Positions 25,518 through 34,102 are shown, counted from the first letter of the stretch. The stretch is 64,000 bases of DNA from Myxococcales bacterium (GCA_020633335.1 JACKDU010000006.1:186001-250000), one strand, 5' to 3'. The notes: a model not told the origin generated them from the sequence alone. A program made the numbers and translations.

Positions 25518-28313
25518 CTAGCCCTCGCCCTCGTCGCCGGCGGGCTCGGTCGCCTCGTGCATGTCCGCCATCTCCATCTCGATCCCCCCGAGGCGATCGA
25601 AGAGCGGCCCGAGATCGAGGTGCGGCGCCTGGTCGAGGTGCGGCGGCGCGACGTCGCCGTGCTGGTCGGCGTGGGCCTGGCGGCTCAGCGCCGGGGTGCC
25701 GGGGGCGTCGCCGTGGACGTCGGCGTGCTGCGAGACGCTCCGCCGGGCGACGTCGCCGTGCGGCGAGCGGACGTCGGCGTGGATCCGCCGCGAGCCGAAG
25801 CCGACGTCGAGGTGGGCGCCGCGGTTGGCGTGGACCGAGACGTTGGCGTGCGGGACGTCGGCGTGGACGCTCCGGGTCGCCCGCCGGCTCACGCCCGGCT
25901 GGGCCGGGACGTCGGCGTGGAGCTCCTCGGAGAGGCGCTCGTCGAGGCGCGGGGCCGCGAGGTCGGCGTGGGGGCTCACGCTGAGGTTGACGACCCCCCG
26001 GAAGATCCGCAGCGCCTCGCGCTCGATGTGCTCGCGGATCGCGTCCCGGAGCGCGGCGAAGTCCTCCGGCGGGACGTCGACGCGGAGCGGCGGGAAGGCG
26101 CGGCGCGTGCCCTGGTGGGCGACCGCCCCGCGGACCGTCAGGCTGAAGGAGGGGCTCTGGGTGGCGAAGAGATCGAGGTCGGCGTCGAGCATCACCCCGC
26201 GGAGGTCGATCTCCGGGAGGACCTCGACCCCCTCGATCTGCAGCGACGGGATCGTCAGGTCGAGGTCGAAGCGGAGGAGCCCGCGCGCCCGCAGGCCGCG
26301 ATCGTCGAGCGTGCACTGGAGCTCGACCTGGAGGGTCCCGGGGAGCTCGGCGACGAAGGCGAAGACCAGCCCCGCGCGATCGATCCGGCAGAGCAAGCTG
26401 GCGCTGAGGCCGAGGAGCGTGACCATCCCCGTGATCGAAAAATTGGGATCGGAGGTCGGGCCGATCCGCAGGCGCATCTGCGGCGCCGGGTCCTCGCCGG
26501 CCCCGCGCAGCGCCAGCACCCCGTCGATCGTGTAGGGGTCCATGTCGCCGCGCGCCGAGATCCCGTCGACGTAGTCGACGACCACCCGCGCGCTCGCCCG
26601 CCAGCCGAAGATCACGAGGGTGCCGGCGAAGATGATCCCGGGCTCGCGGAAGAAGATCCCGCCGATGCTGGTCGGCGCCGGGACGATCGTGATCTGGACC
26701 TCCTGCATCCGCACGCCGACGACCCGCTCGAGGGGCCCGGTGATCGCCTCCGGGAGCGCCTGGTAGGCGAGGAGCGCGAGCCCCGGCGGGTTCGGCGGGA
26801 GCGCGGCGAGGAGGGTGATCATGATCTCGATGACGCTGATGTCGGCGACGGTCCCCGAGAGGACGTAGTTGTCGGGATCGTTGGTGTCGACCAGCACCGC
26901 GATCGAGCCGTCGAGGCCGCCGACCCGGAGGTTGCCCGCGCAGCCGACGCTGTCGAGCCAGGGCGGCGCGTAGGTGCCCCCGAGCTGGAGCGCGAGCTGC
27001 CGGATCTCGACCCCGGGGATCCCGAAGGGGCTCTGCCAGACGCTCGGGTTGGGGCTGTTGCCGGTGAGCGCACCGTCGGCGCTGCGGCCGGTGCCGTTGA
27101 GCGTGAACGATCCGGTGATCGACTCGGGCTCGAGGCGGATCGCGCCGGTGAAGACCAGGTGGGTCCAGCGATCCTCGGGGCGGGTGTCGGCGATCACCTG
27201 GTCGATCTGGGCGACCGCCGGCCCGGTGATCGGCGCGACGTCGGCGATCGCGTCGGCGAGGAGCTGACCCACCGGCCAGATCCGGTGCTCGTTGAGGCTC
27301 ACCACGATGTCGTGCGAGATCGTCAGGGCTGGCTCCGGCGGCGAGCCCTTGACCTGGATCGCCACGTCCGATCGGGTGTAGCGCATGATGAAGCCGACCC
27401 GCGCGTCGCCGAGCGCCGGCAGGGTCCGCTGGACCGCGGCCTCGGCGAGGAAGACCAGGGGGCCGCGGGCGGCCGCCGAGCCCGCGCCGCCGCTCGTCGC
27501 CGCGCCGTCGGCGTCGGCCGGCGCCTGCCCGCTGCTCGCGTTCTCGCGGAAGACCGCGAGGTGGATCGCGAGGTCGTTGACCCCGAGGAGGCCGCCGACC
27601 GCCCGGAGCTCGCGCGGCGGCTCGCGGGGGATCGCGGGCGCGCCCAGCCGGGTCTCCTCGACGTCGGCGGCGATCTCCGCGTCGCTCGGGTTGATCGTGA
27701 AGTTGCCGTAGAAGTTGAGCCCCGCGGCGATCCCGGCGTCGCGGTTGGGATCGTAGAGCACTGTCTGGTTGGTCAGGACGAAGTGGGGCCCGGTGAGCGC
27801 GAGGTCGCGGACGATCGGGATCGACGGGAAGATCGATCCGAGCCCGAGCACCGCCGTGTCCTGACCGGCCGCCGGCACCGGCGCGAGCACGAGGGCGTAG
27901 CGCGGCTGGAAGCGGACGATGAAGAGATCGAGGATCACCCGCAGGACCGGGATCCCGAGCACCGTCGCGTCGCCGCGGACCTGCACCCGCGAGCGCCCGG
28001 GTGTGATCAGGCCGTCGTCGTCGACGATGTTCGCGCCGGGGATCCCGATGATCCCGGGCTCGGCCTCGATCACCCGCACCTCGGGGTCACGGATGGTGAT
28101 GAAGGGGTCGAGGAGCTCCGGCAGGATCCGGGCGTCGGCGGCGAACTCGTCGAGGAGCTCCTCGTGGAGGAGGAGGCGACCGCGACGGATCGCAGCGCGG
28201 AGGGAGCGGGCGAGGCGGGCGATCCGCTCGTCGGCGATCTCCTCCTGCGTTGACGGGGGCGAGGGCGGGGGCGTCGCGCGGCCGCGACGCGGCGGGCTGG
28301 GGGCTCGTGGCAT
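25518..28313 (-). CDS. Putative giant multicore RiPP-like precursor with a His-x-Asp/Asn tail
   Basis: 931 residues from ATG 28313. After a Pro/Arg-rich start and a helical segment, residues about 60-760 are beta-rich, with repeated strand patterns and several GT-containing turns; I recognise no family and no signal peptide. From residue 782 to 900 the character changes: fourteen motifs of the form H-[ALG]-[DN] occur at His 782, 799, 817, 822, 828, 834, 845, 852, 863, 867, 881, 885, 892 and 898, twelve HxD and two HxN. The tail ends in an acidic stretch. The stop TAG is followed by one codon and then the GTG of the radical SAM/HExxH maturase in the same frame. I infer that the tail is the modified core and the large N-terminal part the carrier, but this is unproven. 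Confidence 0.7.
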   Translation of the reverse strand: MPRAPSPPRRGRATPPPSPPSTQEEIADERIARLARSLRAAIRRGRLLLHEELLDEFAADARILPELLDPFITIRDPEVRVIEAEPGIIGIPGANIVDDDGLITPGRSRVQVRGDATVLGIPVLRVILDLFIVRFQPRYALVLAPVPAAGQDTAVLGLGSIFPSIPIVRDLALTGPHFVLTNQTVLYDPNRDAGIAAGLNFYGNFTINPSDAEIAADVEETRLGAPAIPREPPRELRAVGGLLGVNDLAIHLAVFRENASSGQAPADADGAATSGGAGSAAARGPLVFLAEAAVQRTLPALGDARVGFIMRYTRSDVAIQVKGSPPEPALTISHDIVVSLNEHRIWPVGQLLADAIADVAPITGPAVAQIDQVIADTRPEDRWTHLVFTGAIRLEPESITGSFTLNGTGRSADGALTGNSPNPSVWQSPFGIPGVEIRQLALQLGGTYAPPWLDSVGCAGNLRVGGLDGSIAVLVDTNDPDNYVLSGTVADISVIEIMITLLAALPPNPPGLALLAYQALPEAITGPLERVVGVRMQEVQITIVPAPTSIGGIFFREPGIIFAGTLVIFGWRASARVVVDYVDGISARGDMDPYTIDGVLALRGAGEDPAPQMRLRIGPTSDPNFSITGMVTLLGLSASLLCRIDRAGLVFAFVAELPGTLQVELQCTLDDRGLRARGLLRFDLDLTIPSLQIEGVEVLPEIDLRGVMLDADLDLFATQSPSFSLTVRGAVAHQGTRRAFPPLRVDVPPEDFAALRDAIREHIEREALRIFRGVVNLSVSPHADLAAPRLDERLSEELHADVPAQPGVSRRATRSVHADVPHANVSVHANRGAHLDVGFGSRRIHADVRSPHGDVARRSVSQHADVHGDAPGTPALSRQAHADQHGDVAPPHLDQAPHLDLGPLFDRLGGIEMEMADMHEATEPAGDEGEG
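25614..25970 (-). repeat. Coding repeat region: fourteen H-x-D/N motifs in about 120 residues
   Basis: At DNA level many motifs share the word GACGTCGGCGTG on the plus strand, that is His-Ala-Asp-Val read on the minus strand. Spacing between motifs varies from 4 to 18 residues, and the intervening residues are small, Pro or Arg. The middle residue is Ala (9), Leu (3) or Gly (3 counting overlaps by eye), so selection appears to act on His and on the third position. Confidence 0.85.
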
Positions 28314-28370
28314 GGTGGCTCCAGCCCAAACCCTACGCCGTCTGCGTTTGCGAGAGCGCGCGCCAACGCC

Positions 28371-28396
28371 AAAGGGCCGCGCTTTCGCGGCCCTTT
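28371..28396. terminator. Bidirectional hairpin terminator between the phosphatase gene and the precursor gene
   Basis: AAAGGGCCGCG and CGCGGCCCTTT are perfect 11-bp arms around CTTT, followed on the plus strand by two more T residues. It lies after the minus-strand phosphatase gene (stop at 28448) and before the precursor start at 28313. The precursor operon must therefore have its own promoter in 28314-28370. Confidence 0.8.
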
Positions 28397-28447
28397 TTCA
28401 CGACGCGCGCGCGCCGGCGCGCGTCGGCCCGCGCGCGCTCGCGCCGG

Positions 28448-29671
28448 CTACTTCATGAAGGTGCGGGTGAAGAGCTCGCCCGCGTTCTTGTCGTAGAAGG
28501 TCCCGGTGAATTGATCGCCGGCGATCTCGACCCAGATGAAGCCCTCCATGTCGGGCTTCTGGAAGAAGAAGGGGTTGGAGCCGGGGAGCGGCTCGGCCTT
28601 CGAGCCGGCGCCGGAGACGATGTGCTCCGTCCCGCACTTCGGCTCGAGCCACTGGAGGTTGTGGTCGTGGCCGCAGATGTACACGTCGATCTTCCCGCAG
28701 AGCGCCTCGTCCATGAACTTCTTGACGTTGGTCCCGGTGACGAAGGGGAAGGGGATGCCCTCGAGGTTCTCGTAGGCGCCGGCGTTGCCGTGGTCGCCGT
28801 TGGAGATGTAGGGGTGGTGGCCGAAGCCGATCTTCCAGGCGGCGCTGCTCTGCGCGAGCTCGTTCTTGAGCCAGTTCTTCTGGGTGTCCGAGTTGCCGTT
28901 GAAGGGATCGGTCATCACCTGGTTGGTGTCGAGGAACCAGAAGTCGACGTGCTCCATGCCGAAGCTGTAGTACTTCGACGGCATGTTCCAGAGGTCGCTG
29001 ACCTGGGTGTAGGCGACCTGGTAGTCGGGCTTGTCGCCGTCGAGGTCGACGCCGATCCCCGAGCCGCCGTAGTCGTGGTTGCCGAGGACCGCGTAGACCG
29101 GGAAGGTGAAGTCCTCGTAGGGCATCTCGAACTTGTCCTGCCACTGCGGGTCGTCGACGCCCTTGACCCCGCTGTCGTAGAAGTTGTCGCCGGTCATGAC
29201 CGCGAAGTCGCAGCCCTTCTGGGCGCAGATCTCGACGATCGCCTGGCCGACCGAGTACTGATCCTCGTTGCCCTCGCCGGTGTCGCCGAGGACGATGAAG
29301 CGGACGACCTGGTCGACACCGCCGGTGGTCGTCCCCGAGCCGCCGCTGCTTCCGCCCGTGGTCTCGACGCCGGTCGTGGTCGCGGGGCCGCTGGTGCTCG
29401 GATCGCCGGTCGTCGTGCCGGCGCTGGTCGAGGTCGTCGAGGTCGAGGTGCCGCTCGCGGACATCGACGCCGAGCCGCTGGCGTCGCCGCTGCTCCCACC
29501 ATCGCTGGTGCTGCCCGCCGAGGCGCTGGCGTTGGTCGTGCTCGCGCTCGCGCTCGCGCTCTCGGTGTCGCTGGTGCTGACGCTGCTGTCGTCGCCGCAT
29601 GCGGCGAGCGTCAGGAGCGAGGCGGCGAAGGTGGAGAGGATGCGAGGGGAGCGGCGAAGCATCGAGTTCAT
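28448..29671 (-). CDS. Secreted acid phosphatase-like metallophosphoesterase lipoprotein
   Basis: 407 residues. The lipobox LTLAAC is followed by a Ser/Thr/Gly linker of about 90 residues. The phosphoesterase domain has all metal motifs: LGDTGEG, GDNFYDSG, GNHDYGG, GHHPYIS and GHDHNLQW. This set fits the tartrate-resistant/purple acid phosphatase group, which hydrolyses phosphomonoesters outside the cell. It would serve phosphate scavenging from the cell surface. Divergent to the kinase gene at 29739; the terminator at 28371 follows it. ATG 29662 is an alternative start. Confidence 0.88.
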   Translation of the reverse strand: MNSMLRRSPRILSTFAASLLTLAACGDDSSVSTSDTESASASASTTNASASAGSTSDGGSSGDASGSASMSASGTSTSTTSTSAGTTTGDPSTSGPATTTGVETTGGSSGGSGTTTGGVDQVVRFIVLGDTGEGNEDQYSVGQAIVEICAQKGCDFAVMTGDNFYDSGVKGVDDPQWQDKFEMPYEDFTFPVYAVLGNHDYGGSGIGVDLDGDKPDYQVAYTQVSDLWNMPSKYYSFGMEHVDFWFLDTNQVMTDPFNGNSDTQKNWLKNELAQSSAAWKIGFGHHPYISNGDHGNAGAYENLEGIPFPFVTGTNVKKFMDEALCGKIDVYICGHDHNLQWLEPKCGTEHIVSGAGSKAEPLPGSNPFFFQKPDMEGFIWVEIAGDQFTGTFYDKNAGELFTRTFMK

Positions 29672-29738
29672 GGGTACCCGGCGCGGGATTGTACCCCCCG
29701 AGGCGCCCAGCGCGGGGGCGCTCGTGTAGAATCTCGCG

Positions 29739-31184
29739 ATGGCCCACGCCCCCGTGCCCGGCGAGCTGGTCGCCGGGCGCTATCGCCTGGAGCGGGCCCT
29801 CGGGAGCGGGGGCTTCGGCACGACCTACGCGGCGGTCGATGAGCGCACTCGCCGCCAGGTCGCGGTCAAGGTCCTCGACCTCCGGCACCTTGGGGAGTGG
29901 AAGAGCGTCGAGCTCTTCGAGCGCGAGGCGACCGTCCTCCGTCGCCTCCGGCACCCGCGGATCCCCGCCTACGTCGACTTCGTGCCGATCGAGGCCGATC
30001 GCGCCGGGGTCCTGGTCCAGGAGCTCGCGCCGGGGCGCTCGCTGGAGGCGATCCTCGAGGAGGCGGGGCGCCTCGACGAGGCCCAGGTGATCGCCCTCGC
30101 CGATCAGGTGCTCGAGGTGCTCGAGTACCTCGGCGGCCTCGATCCGCCGGTGGTCCACCGCGACATCAAGCCGGCGAACATCGTCGTCGACGGCCGGGGG
30201 CAGGCGTCGCTCGTCGACTTCGGCGCGGTCAAGGACGCCGCCGCCCGGACCTCGACGATCGGCTCGACGGTCGCCGGGACCTTCGGCTTCATGGCCCCCG
30301 AGGTCCTCCAGGGGAGCGGCGAGCCGCGCTCGGACCTCTACGCCCTCGGGATGACGATGATCAACCTCCTCACGGGGATCGCCCCGAGCGAGCTCCCGAG
30401 CCGGCGTCTGCGGCCCGTCTACCACGATCGGGTCGCGGTCGGAAGCGCCCTCCTCGGCTTCATCGATCGCCTGATCGAGCCGGTCCCCGACGATCGCTTC
30501 GAGGGGTCGCGGGCGGCCCGGATCGCCCTCGCCGACGCGCGTGACGCGGGGGCCCTCGCCGATCCGGGCGCCGATCTCGGGGTCCTGGTCGCCGCCCGCG
30601 AGCGGGCCCACCGGCGCGCGCAGGAGGAGCAGGAGGCGCTCGCCCGGCGGACGCGCCAGGCCGCCGAGGCCCGCCTCGCTCGCCGGCCGCCGCGGGTCGC
30701 CGTCCAGCGCGGCGAGGGCCGGATCCGGGTGACGATCGCCCCGCCGCTCCTGGTCGATCAGCTCCGCGACCAGGTGATCTGGGGGATGGTCTTCGCCTTC
30801 TTCAACCCCGGCGCCTTCATCGTCATCACCGTCGCGATGTACCTGATCCTCGGGCTCGAGATGTCGGCTGGGGTCGCGATCCCCCTGACGATCACCCTCT
30901 GGATCGTCCTCCTCGGGCTCCTCAACGTCGGCTACGCCCAGCTCCGACGAAGGCCCTGGTATGTCGACCTCAGCGACGACGGCCTGGTCGCGGTCCACCG
31001 CGGGGATCCCCGCAAGGGGGCGCTCCTCGGCCGCGCCCACGACCTCTCGGTCCGCCTCTCGACCCCCGATCCCGCGCGCCTCGGCAGCGCGAGCTTCCAG
31101 GGGAGCGTCGAGATCGAGTACCTGACGGCGCGCGATCTGAAGCACCTCGGCGAGGCCCTGCGCTCGCGCGTGCGGGTGACCTGA
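29739..31184 (+). CDS. Hanks-type serine/threonine protein kinase with C-terminal membrane hairpin
   Basis: 481 residues. The kinase domain (about 10-285) has the Gly loop GSGGFGTTY, the VAVKVL lysine (about 47), catalytic HRDIKPAN (about 140), DFG in VDFGAV and APE in MAPEVL, so it should be active. A coiled, Arg/Glu/Ala-rich linker follows, then two hydrophobic segments near 345-395 and a short C-terminal domain. No PASTA, TPR or other sensor domain is visible. Such kinases are abundant in myxobacteria. The target is unknown; neighbours are the divergent phosphatase and the histone-tailed Kelch protein. Confidence 0.9.
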   Translation: MAHAPVPGELVAGRYRLERALGSGGFGTTYAAVDERTRRQVAVKVLDLRHLGEWKSVELFEREATVLRRLRHPRIPAYVDFVPIEADRAGVLVQELAPGRSLEAILEEAGRLDEAQVIALADQVLEVLEYLGGLDPPVVHRDIKPANIVVDGRGQASLVDFGAVKDAAARTSTIGSTVAGTFGFMAPEVLQGSGEPRSDLYALGMTMINLLTGIAPSELPSRRLRPVYHDRVAVGSALLGFIDRLIEPVPDDRFEGSRAARIALADARDAGALADPGADLGVLVAARERAHRRAQEEQEALARRTRQAAEARLARRPPRVAVQRGEGRIRVTIAPPLLVDQLRDQVIWGMVFAFFNPGAFIVITVAMYLILGLEMSAGVAIPLTITLWIVLLGLLNVGYAQLRRRPWYVDLSDDGLVAVHRGDPRKGALLGRAHDLSVRLSTPDPARLGSASFQGSVEIEYLTARDLKHLGEALRSRVRVT

Positions 31185-31239
31185 GGCCGGGCTCGGCGGC
31201 GGCGGGCGTGGTAGAGGAGTCGCGGAGGGCGCGGCGACG

Positions 31240-33102
31240 ATGACCACAACGGCGAAGAAGAGCGCGAAGAAGAAGACCACCAAGAAGGTGGCGGCGGCGA
31301 AGAAGACGGCCAAGACGGCGACCCCGTCGAAGAAGTCCACGAAGAAGGCGACCGCGTCGAAGAAGAGCGCGAAGAAGGCGACCCCGTCGAAGAAGACCGC
31401 GAAGAAGGCGCCGGCGAAGAAGGACGCGAAGAAGCCGGCCGCGAAGAAGACGAGCGCGGCGAAGGCGACCGCGAAGAAGACAGCCGCGAAGAAGACAGGC
31501 GCGAAGAAGACGGCCGCGAAGAAGGCACCGGCGAAGAAGGCCGCCAAGGACGCCCCGCTCACCGTCCTGGGGCGCTTCCTCGGCGAGCTCCCGGGCGACC
31601 TCGCGGCGCTCTTCGAGCACGCCGCCGCGCTCGGCGACGACGCCTTCTTCACCTCGCCGACCTACGGCGAGCTCGCCCTCAGCGTCGCCCCGGCGGGCGC
31701 GAGCCACTACGTCGACTCGGCGGACGGCGAGGCCTGGGGCCTCCTCTTCCGCGACGTCGCCTGGATCGGCGAGGAGGCCGACGGCGGGCTGGTCGGCTAC
31801 TACCGGCACCCGAGCGACGCGCCCGCGCGGGTCCTCTACCTCGACAACGAGGGCTCGCTGCGGATCAGCGGTCGCTCGCTGGTCGAGCACTTCGCGTGGC
31901 GCGTCGGCTTCGACGGCGAGTCGGCGCACCCCGAGCTCGACGCCTTCTGCGACGCGGCCGGCCTCGCCCGCGCCGGCGCCTCCGCGGCCCGGGCGGACGC
32001 GCTCCAGGGCGAGGGCGATCCGAGCGCCCGCCTCGATCGCCTGATCGCGGCCGTCCGCGCGTCGCAGGGGCCCGCCGAGCGCCCCGTCGATCGCTGGCCG
32101 ACCTGCGCCCTCCTCGGCGACGGCCGCTGGCTGGTGATCTCGAGCGAGGACGACGTCACCCGGCCGCAGACCTACGAGGGGCACGTCGCCTTCGCCTACG
32201 ACCCGAACCTCGGCCGCTTCGTCCGCCTCGCCGACACGCCCTTCCGCGGCTACCTCAGCCTCCACGCCCTCGGCCCCCTCGCCGACGGGCGGACGCTCGT
32301 CCTCAGCCTCGCGGGCGAGGTCAAGGTCGCCCTCTTCGACCCGGCGACCAACACCTGGTCGGTCGGCGCGACCCTCGAGCGGGCGCACGACGGCGGCGCG
32401 GCGATCCTCCTGGATGACGGCCGCGTCGCGGTGATCGGCGGGGGCTGGAGCGGCGGGGCAGGGGGCGACCTCGACCTCTACGACCCGGCGCGGGACCGCT
32501 GGAGCGTCGGGCCGGCGATGCCGAAGAAGCGCCGCGACTTCGGGGTCGCGCGCCTCGCCGACGGGCGCGTGCTCGCGGTCGGCGGCTCGACCTTCGGCTA
32601 CGAGGACGTCGCCGCCACCGAGATCTACGATCCCAGGAAGTCGACCTGGACGAAGGCCGGCGCGCTCTCGGAGGCGCAATCGAGCGTCAGCGTCCTCGCG
32701 CTCGCCGACGGCCGCGTCCTCCTCACCCGCGGTGACGAGCTCGCGCTCTTCGATCCCGCGACCGGCCGCTGGAGCCCGCTGAAGGCGCGCGAGGGCGCCG
32801 CCCAGGCGATGGTCCCGCTCGCCGACGGCCGCGTGGCCTTCTTCGATCGCCAGCGGGCGGCGCTCTTCGACCCGGCCTCCGGCGCGCTGACGATCGCGGG
32901 GACGACCGCGCTCACCCGCGGCGACGCGACCCGCGGCTTCGAGCTCGCCGACGGCCGGATCCTCCTGGTCGGCGGGGACCTCTACAACAACATCGCCAGC
33001 GAGCCCGAGCTCTGGGATCCGCGGCGCGGCGAGGGCGGGCCCCTGCCGGGCTTCGAGAAGGCCTTCGAGCGCCAGCGGAAGGCGCTGGCGAAGCGGCGCT
33101 AG
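31240..33102 (+). CDS. Histone H1-like Lys/Ala tail fused to a Kelch/beta-propeller protein
   Basis: 620 residues. Residues 1-105 are almost only Lys, Ala, Thr, Pro and Ser in AKKxA/SKK units like eukaryotic H1 tails and bacterial Hc1/AlgP proteins, suited to binding nucleic acid. Residues about 106-275 are a globular domain with LGRFLGEL and YVDSADGEAWGLLF, resembling the small regulatory domains that read protein partners. From about 285 to the end, five to six Kelch-type blades repeat LADGRVLxxGG...LYDPxxxxW, expected to form a propeller. I know of no assigned function. A chromatin-associated scaffold is an inference. It lies 55 bases after the kinase gene, and the Ser/Thr-rich tail would be a natural kinase target. 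Confidence 0.8.
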   Translation: MTTTAKKSAKKKTTKKVAAAKKTAKTATPSKKSTKKATASKKSAKKATPSKKTAKKAPAKKDAKKPAAKKTSAAKATAKKTAAKKTGAKKTAAKKAPAKKAAKDAPLTVLGRFLGELPGDLAALFEHAAALGDDAFFTSPTYGELALSVAPAGASHYVDSADGEAWGLLFRDVAWIGEEADGGLVGYYRHPSDAPARVLYLDNEGSLRISGRSLVEHFAWRVGFDGESAHPELDAFCDAAGLARAGASAARADALQGEGDPSARLDRLIAAVRASQGPAERPVDRWPTCALLGDGRWLVISSEDDVTRPQTYEGHVAFAYDPNLGRFVRLADTPFRGYLSLHALGPLADGRTLVLSLAGEVKVALFDPATNTWSVGATLERAHDGGAAILLDDGRVAVIGGGWSGGAGGDLDLYDPARDRWSVGPAMPKKRRDFGVARLADGRVLAVGGSTFGYEDVAATEIYDPRKSTWTKAGALSEAQSSVSVLALADGRVLLTRGDELALFDPATGRWSPLKAREGAAQAMVPLADGRVAFFDRQRAALFDPASGALTIAGTTALTRGDATRGFELADGRILLVGGDLYNNIASEPELWDPRRGEGGPLPGFEKAFERQRKALAKRR

Positions 33103-33168
33103 CCGGATCGCTCCGCGCCCGACAGGATCGACGGAAGCCGCGCCTCCGCCTCATCGAGCGCCCGTCGA

Positions 33169-33188
33169 ACCTGTCCTCTTCGACATGT
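33169..33188 (+). repeat. Dispersed short repeat copy (ACCTGTCC type), intergenic
   Basis: ACCTGTCCTCTTCGACATGT matches the reverse complement of 14556-14575 at 19 of 20 positions. It is the first of two repeat copies in the 252-base gap between the Kelch gene and the small lipoprotein gene. Confidence 0.6.
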
Positions 33189-33242
33189 TCGTGAGGGCGT
33201 CGGCGAGGGCGTCGGCGAGGCCGTCGACGCGCGCGGATCTAA

Positions 33243-33260
33243 ACATGTCCTTTGGGTCAT
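33243..33260 (+). repeat. Dispersed short repeat copy (ACATGTCC type), intergenic
   Basis: ACATGTCCTTTGGGTCAT matches 23885-23902 at 17 of 18 positions; its complement's first 13 bases also occur at 44488-44500. Together with 33169-33188 it brackets a stretch with a GGCGTCGGCGAG direct repeat. Confidence 0.6.
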
Positions 33261-33354
33261 CCTTGGCGCGCGCCCGCGTGGCCGCGCTCGCGCGCCCGGC
33301 GGCGGCGGCCGAGGCTTGCGGAGGCGCGGCCTTCCTCCGTATCCTCGGGCGCCG

Positions 33355-33927
33355 ATGTCCGCGCCCCGCCGATCGCTCACCCTCCGCGTCCTCGCCCTCA
33401 CCCTCGCCGTCGGCGCGCCCCTGGCCTGCAAGAAGGAGGCGAGCAAGCCCCCGCCGGCCGAGGCCAAGCCCGCGGACGACGGCTACGACTACGCGGCGAT
33501 GGTCGCCGACCCGGTCGCCGACGAGGCGAGCGCGCTCTCCGAGGGCCCGTTGGCCCAGCGGGCGGCGAGCGACGCCCCGGGGCGCGCCTTCGTCGGCGAC
33601 CTGATCGCCGGCTCGCTCAGCCCCGGCGAGGAGATCGACCAGGAGTTCACGATCGATCCGGCGCGCTGCTACACGCTCATCGCGGTCGGCGGCGAGGGGG
33701 TGGTCGAGGTCGAGGCGGCGATCACCACGGTCGCGCCGGTCCGCGGCGGCGAGACGACGCTCGCCGAGGACGCGGAGCGCGGGGCGGTCGCGGTGATCGG
33801 CGGCGGCGAGGCCTGCTACCGCGGCGGCGAGACCCGGACGCCGGCGCGCTTCGTCCTCCGGGTCAGCGAGGGCGCGGGGGTCGTCGTCGGCCAGCTCTAC
33901 GCGAGCGAGGCCCCGCCGGTCGACTAG
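33355..33927 (+). CDS. Small secreted lipoprotein, unknown
   Basis: 190 residues from ATG 33355; an upstream in-frame ATG at 33316 would add a non-signal lead and is less likely. The signal peptide ends in APLAC, a lipobox with Cys22 or so, followed by Lys- and Pro-rich linker. The mature part has an all-beta look (FTIDPARCYTLIAVGGEG, ARFVLRVSEGAG) with two further Cys that could pair. This pattern recalls small myxobacterial lipoproteins that carry one beta-sandwich, but I cannot name the family. Confidence 0.6.
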   Translation: MSAPRRSLTLRVLALTLAVGAPLACKKEASKPPPAEAKPADDGYDYAAMVADPVADEASALSEGPLAQRAASDAPGRAFVGDLIAGSLSPGEEIDQEFTIDPARCYTLIAVGGEGVVEVEAAITTVAPVRGGETTLAEDAERGAVAVIGGGEACYRGGETRTPARFVLRVSEGAGVVVGQLYASEAPPVD

Positions 33928-34071
33928 CGGAGCGGGCGGCTTCGCCCACGTGAGCCAGGCCTCATTCGCGTGAATCGGTGGGTCGGGAATCACCGGATCG
34001 CTGCGCGTGAAAATGAACACGGCCTCCATTCCTCCGATTCATGGGGAATTGGAGCCAAAGAAAAACGCGCC

Positions 34072-34102
34072 TTGACATGAACGGTGATTCATTCCAATGA
34101 AT
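34072..34102 (+). promoter_or_regulatory. Promoter and palindromic operator of the efflux operon
   Basis: TTGACA at 34072-34077 is a consensus -35. The palindrome ATTCATT-CC-AATGAAT (34087-34102) begins 9 bases later and covers the spacer end and the -10 region, exactly where a TetR repressor would block RNA polymerase. Related half-sites (ATTC...GAAT) are seen at 33964-33975. The ATG at 34097 lies inside the operator, which argues for translation from 34124. Confidence 0.65.

Noticed and set aside
25614..25970. Regular GACGTCGGCGTG words, reminiscent of a repeat array or CRISPR
   Set aside because: Spacing is irregular, the words are coding for His-Ala-Asp-Val, and there are no constant repeats with unique spacers.
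23901..28253. Open frame of 1450 codons on the plus strand opposite the maturase and precursor
   Set aside because: Low-complexity Arg/Asp/Val/Leu text and no motif; the minus-strand genes have clear domains.
31240..31555. Lys/Ala repeats as a DNA tandem repeat or sequencing artefact
   Set aside because: The frame is kept, codons vary (AAG with varied neighbours) and continue into a well-formed protein, so it is a genuine coding region.
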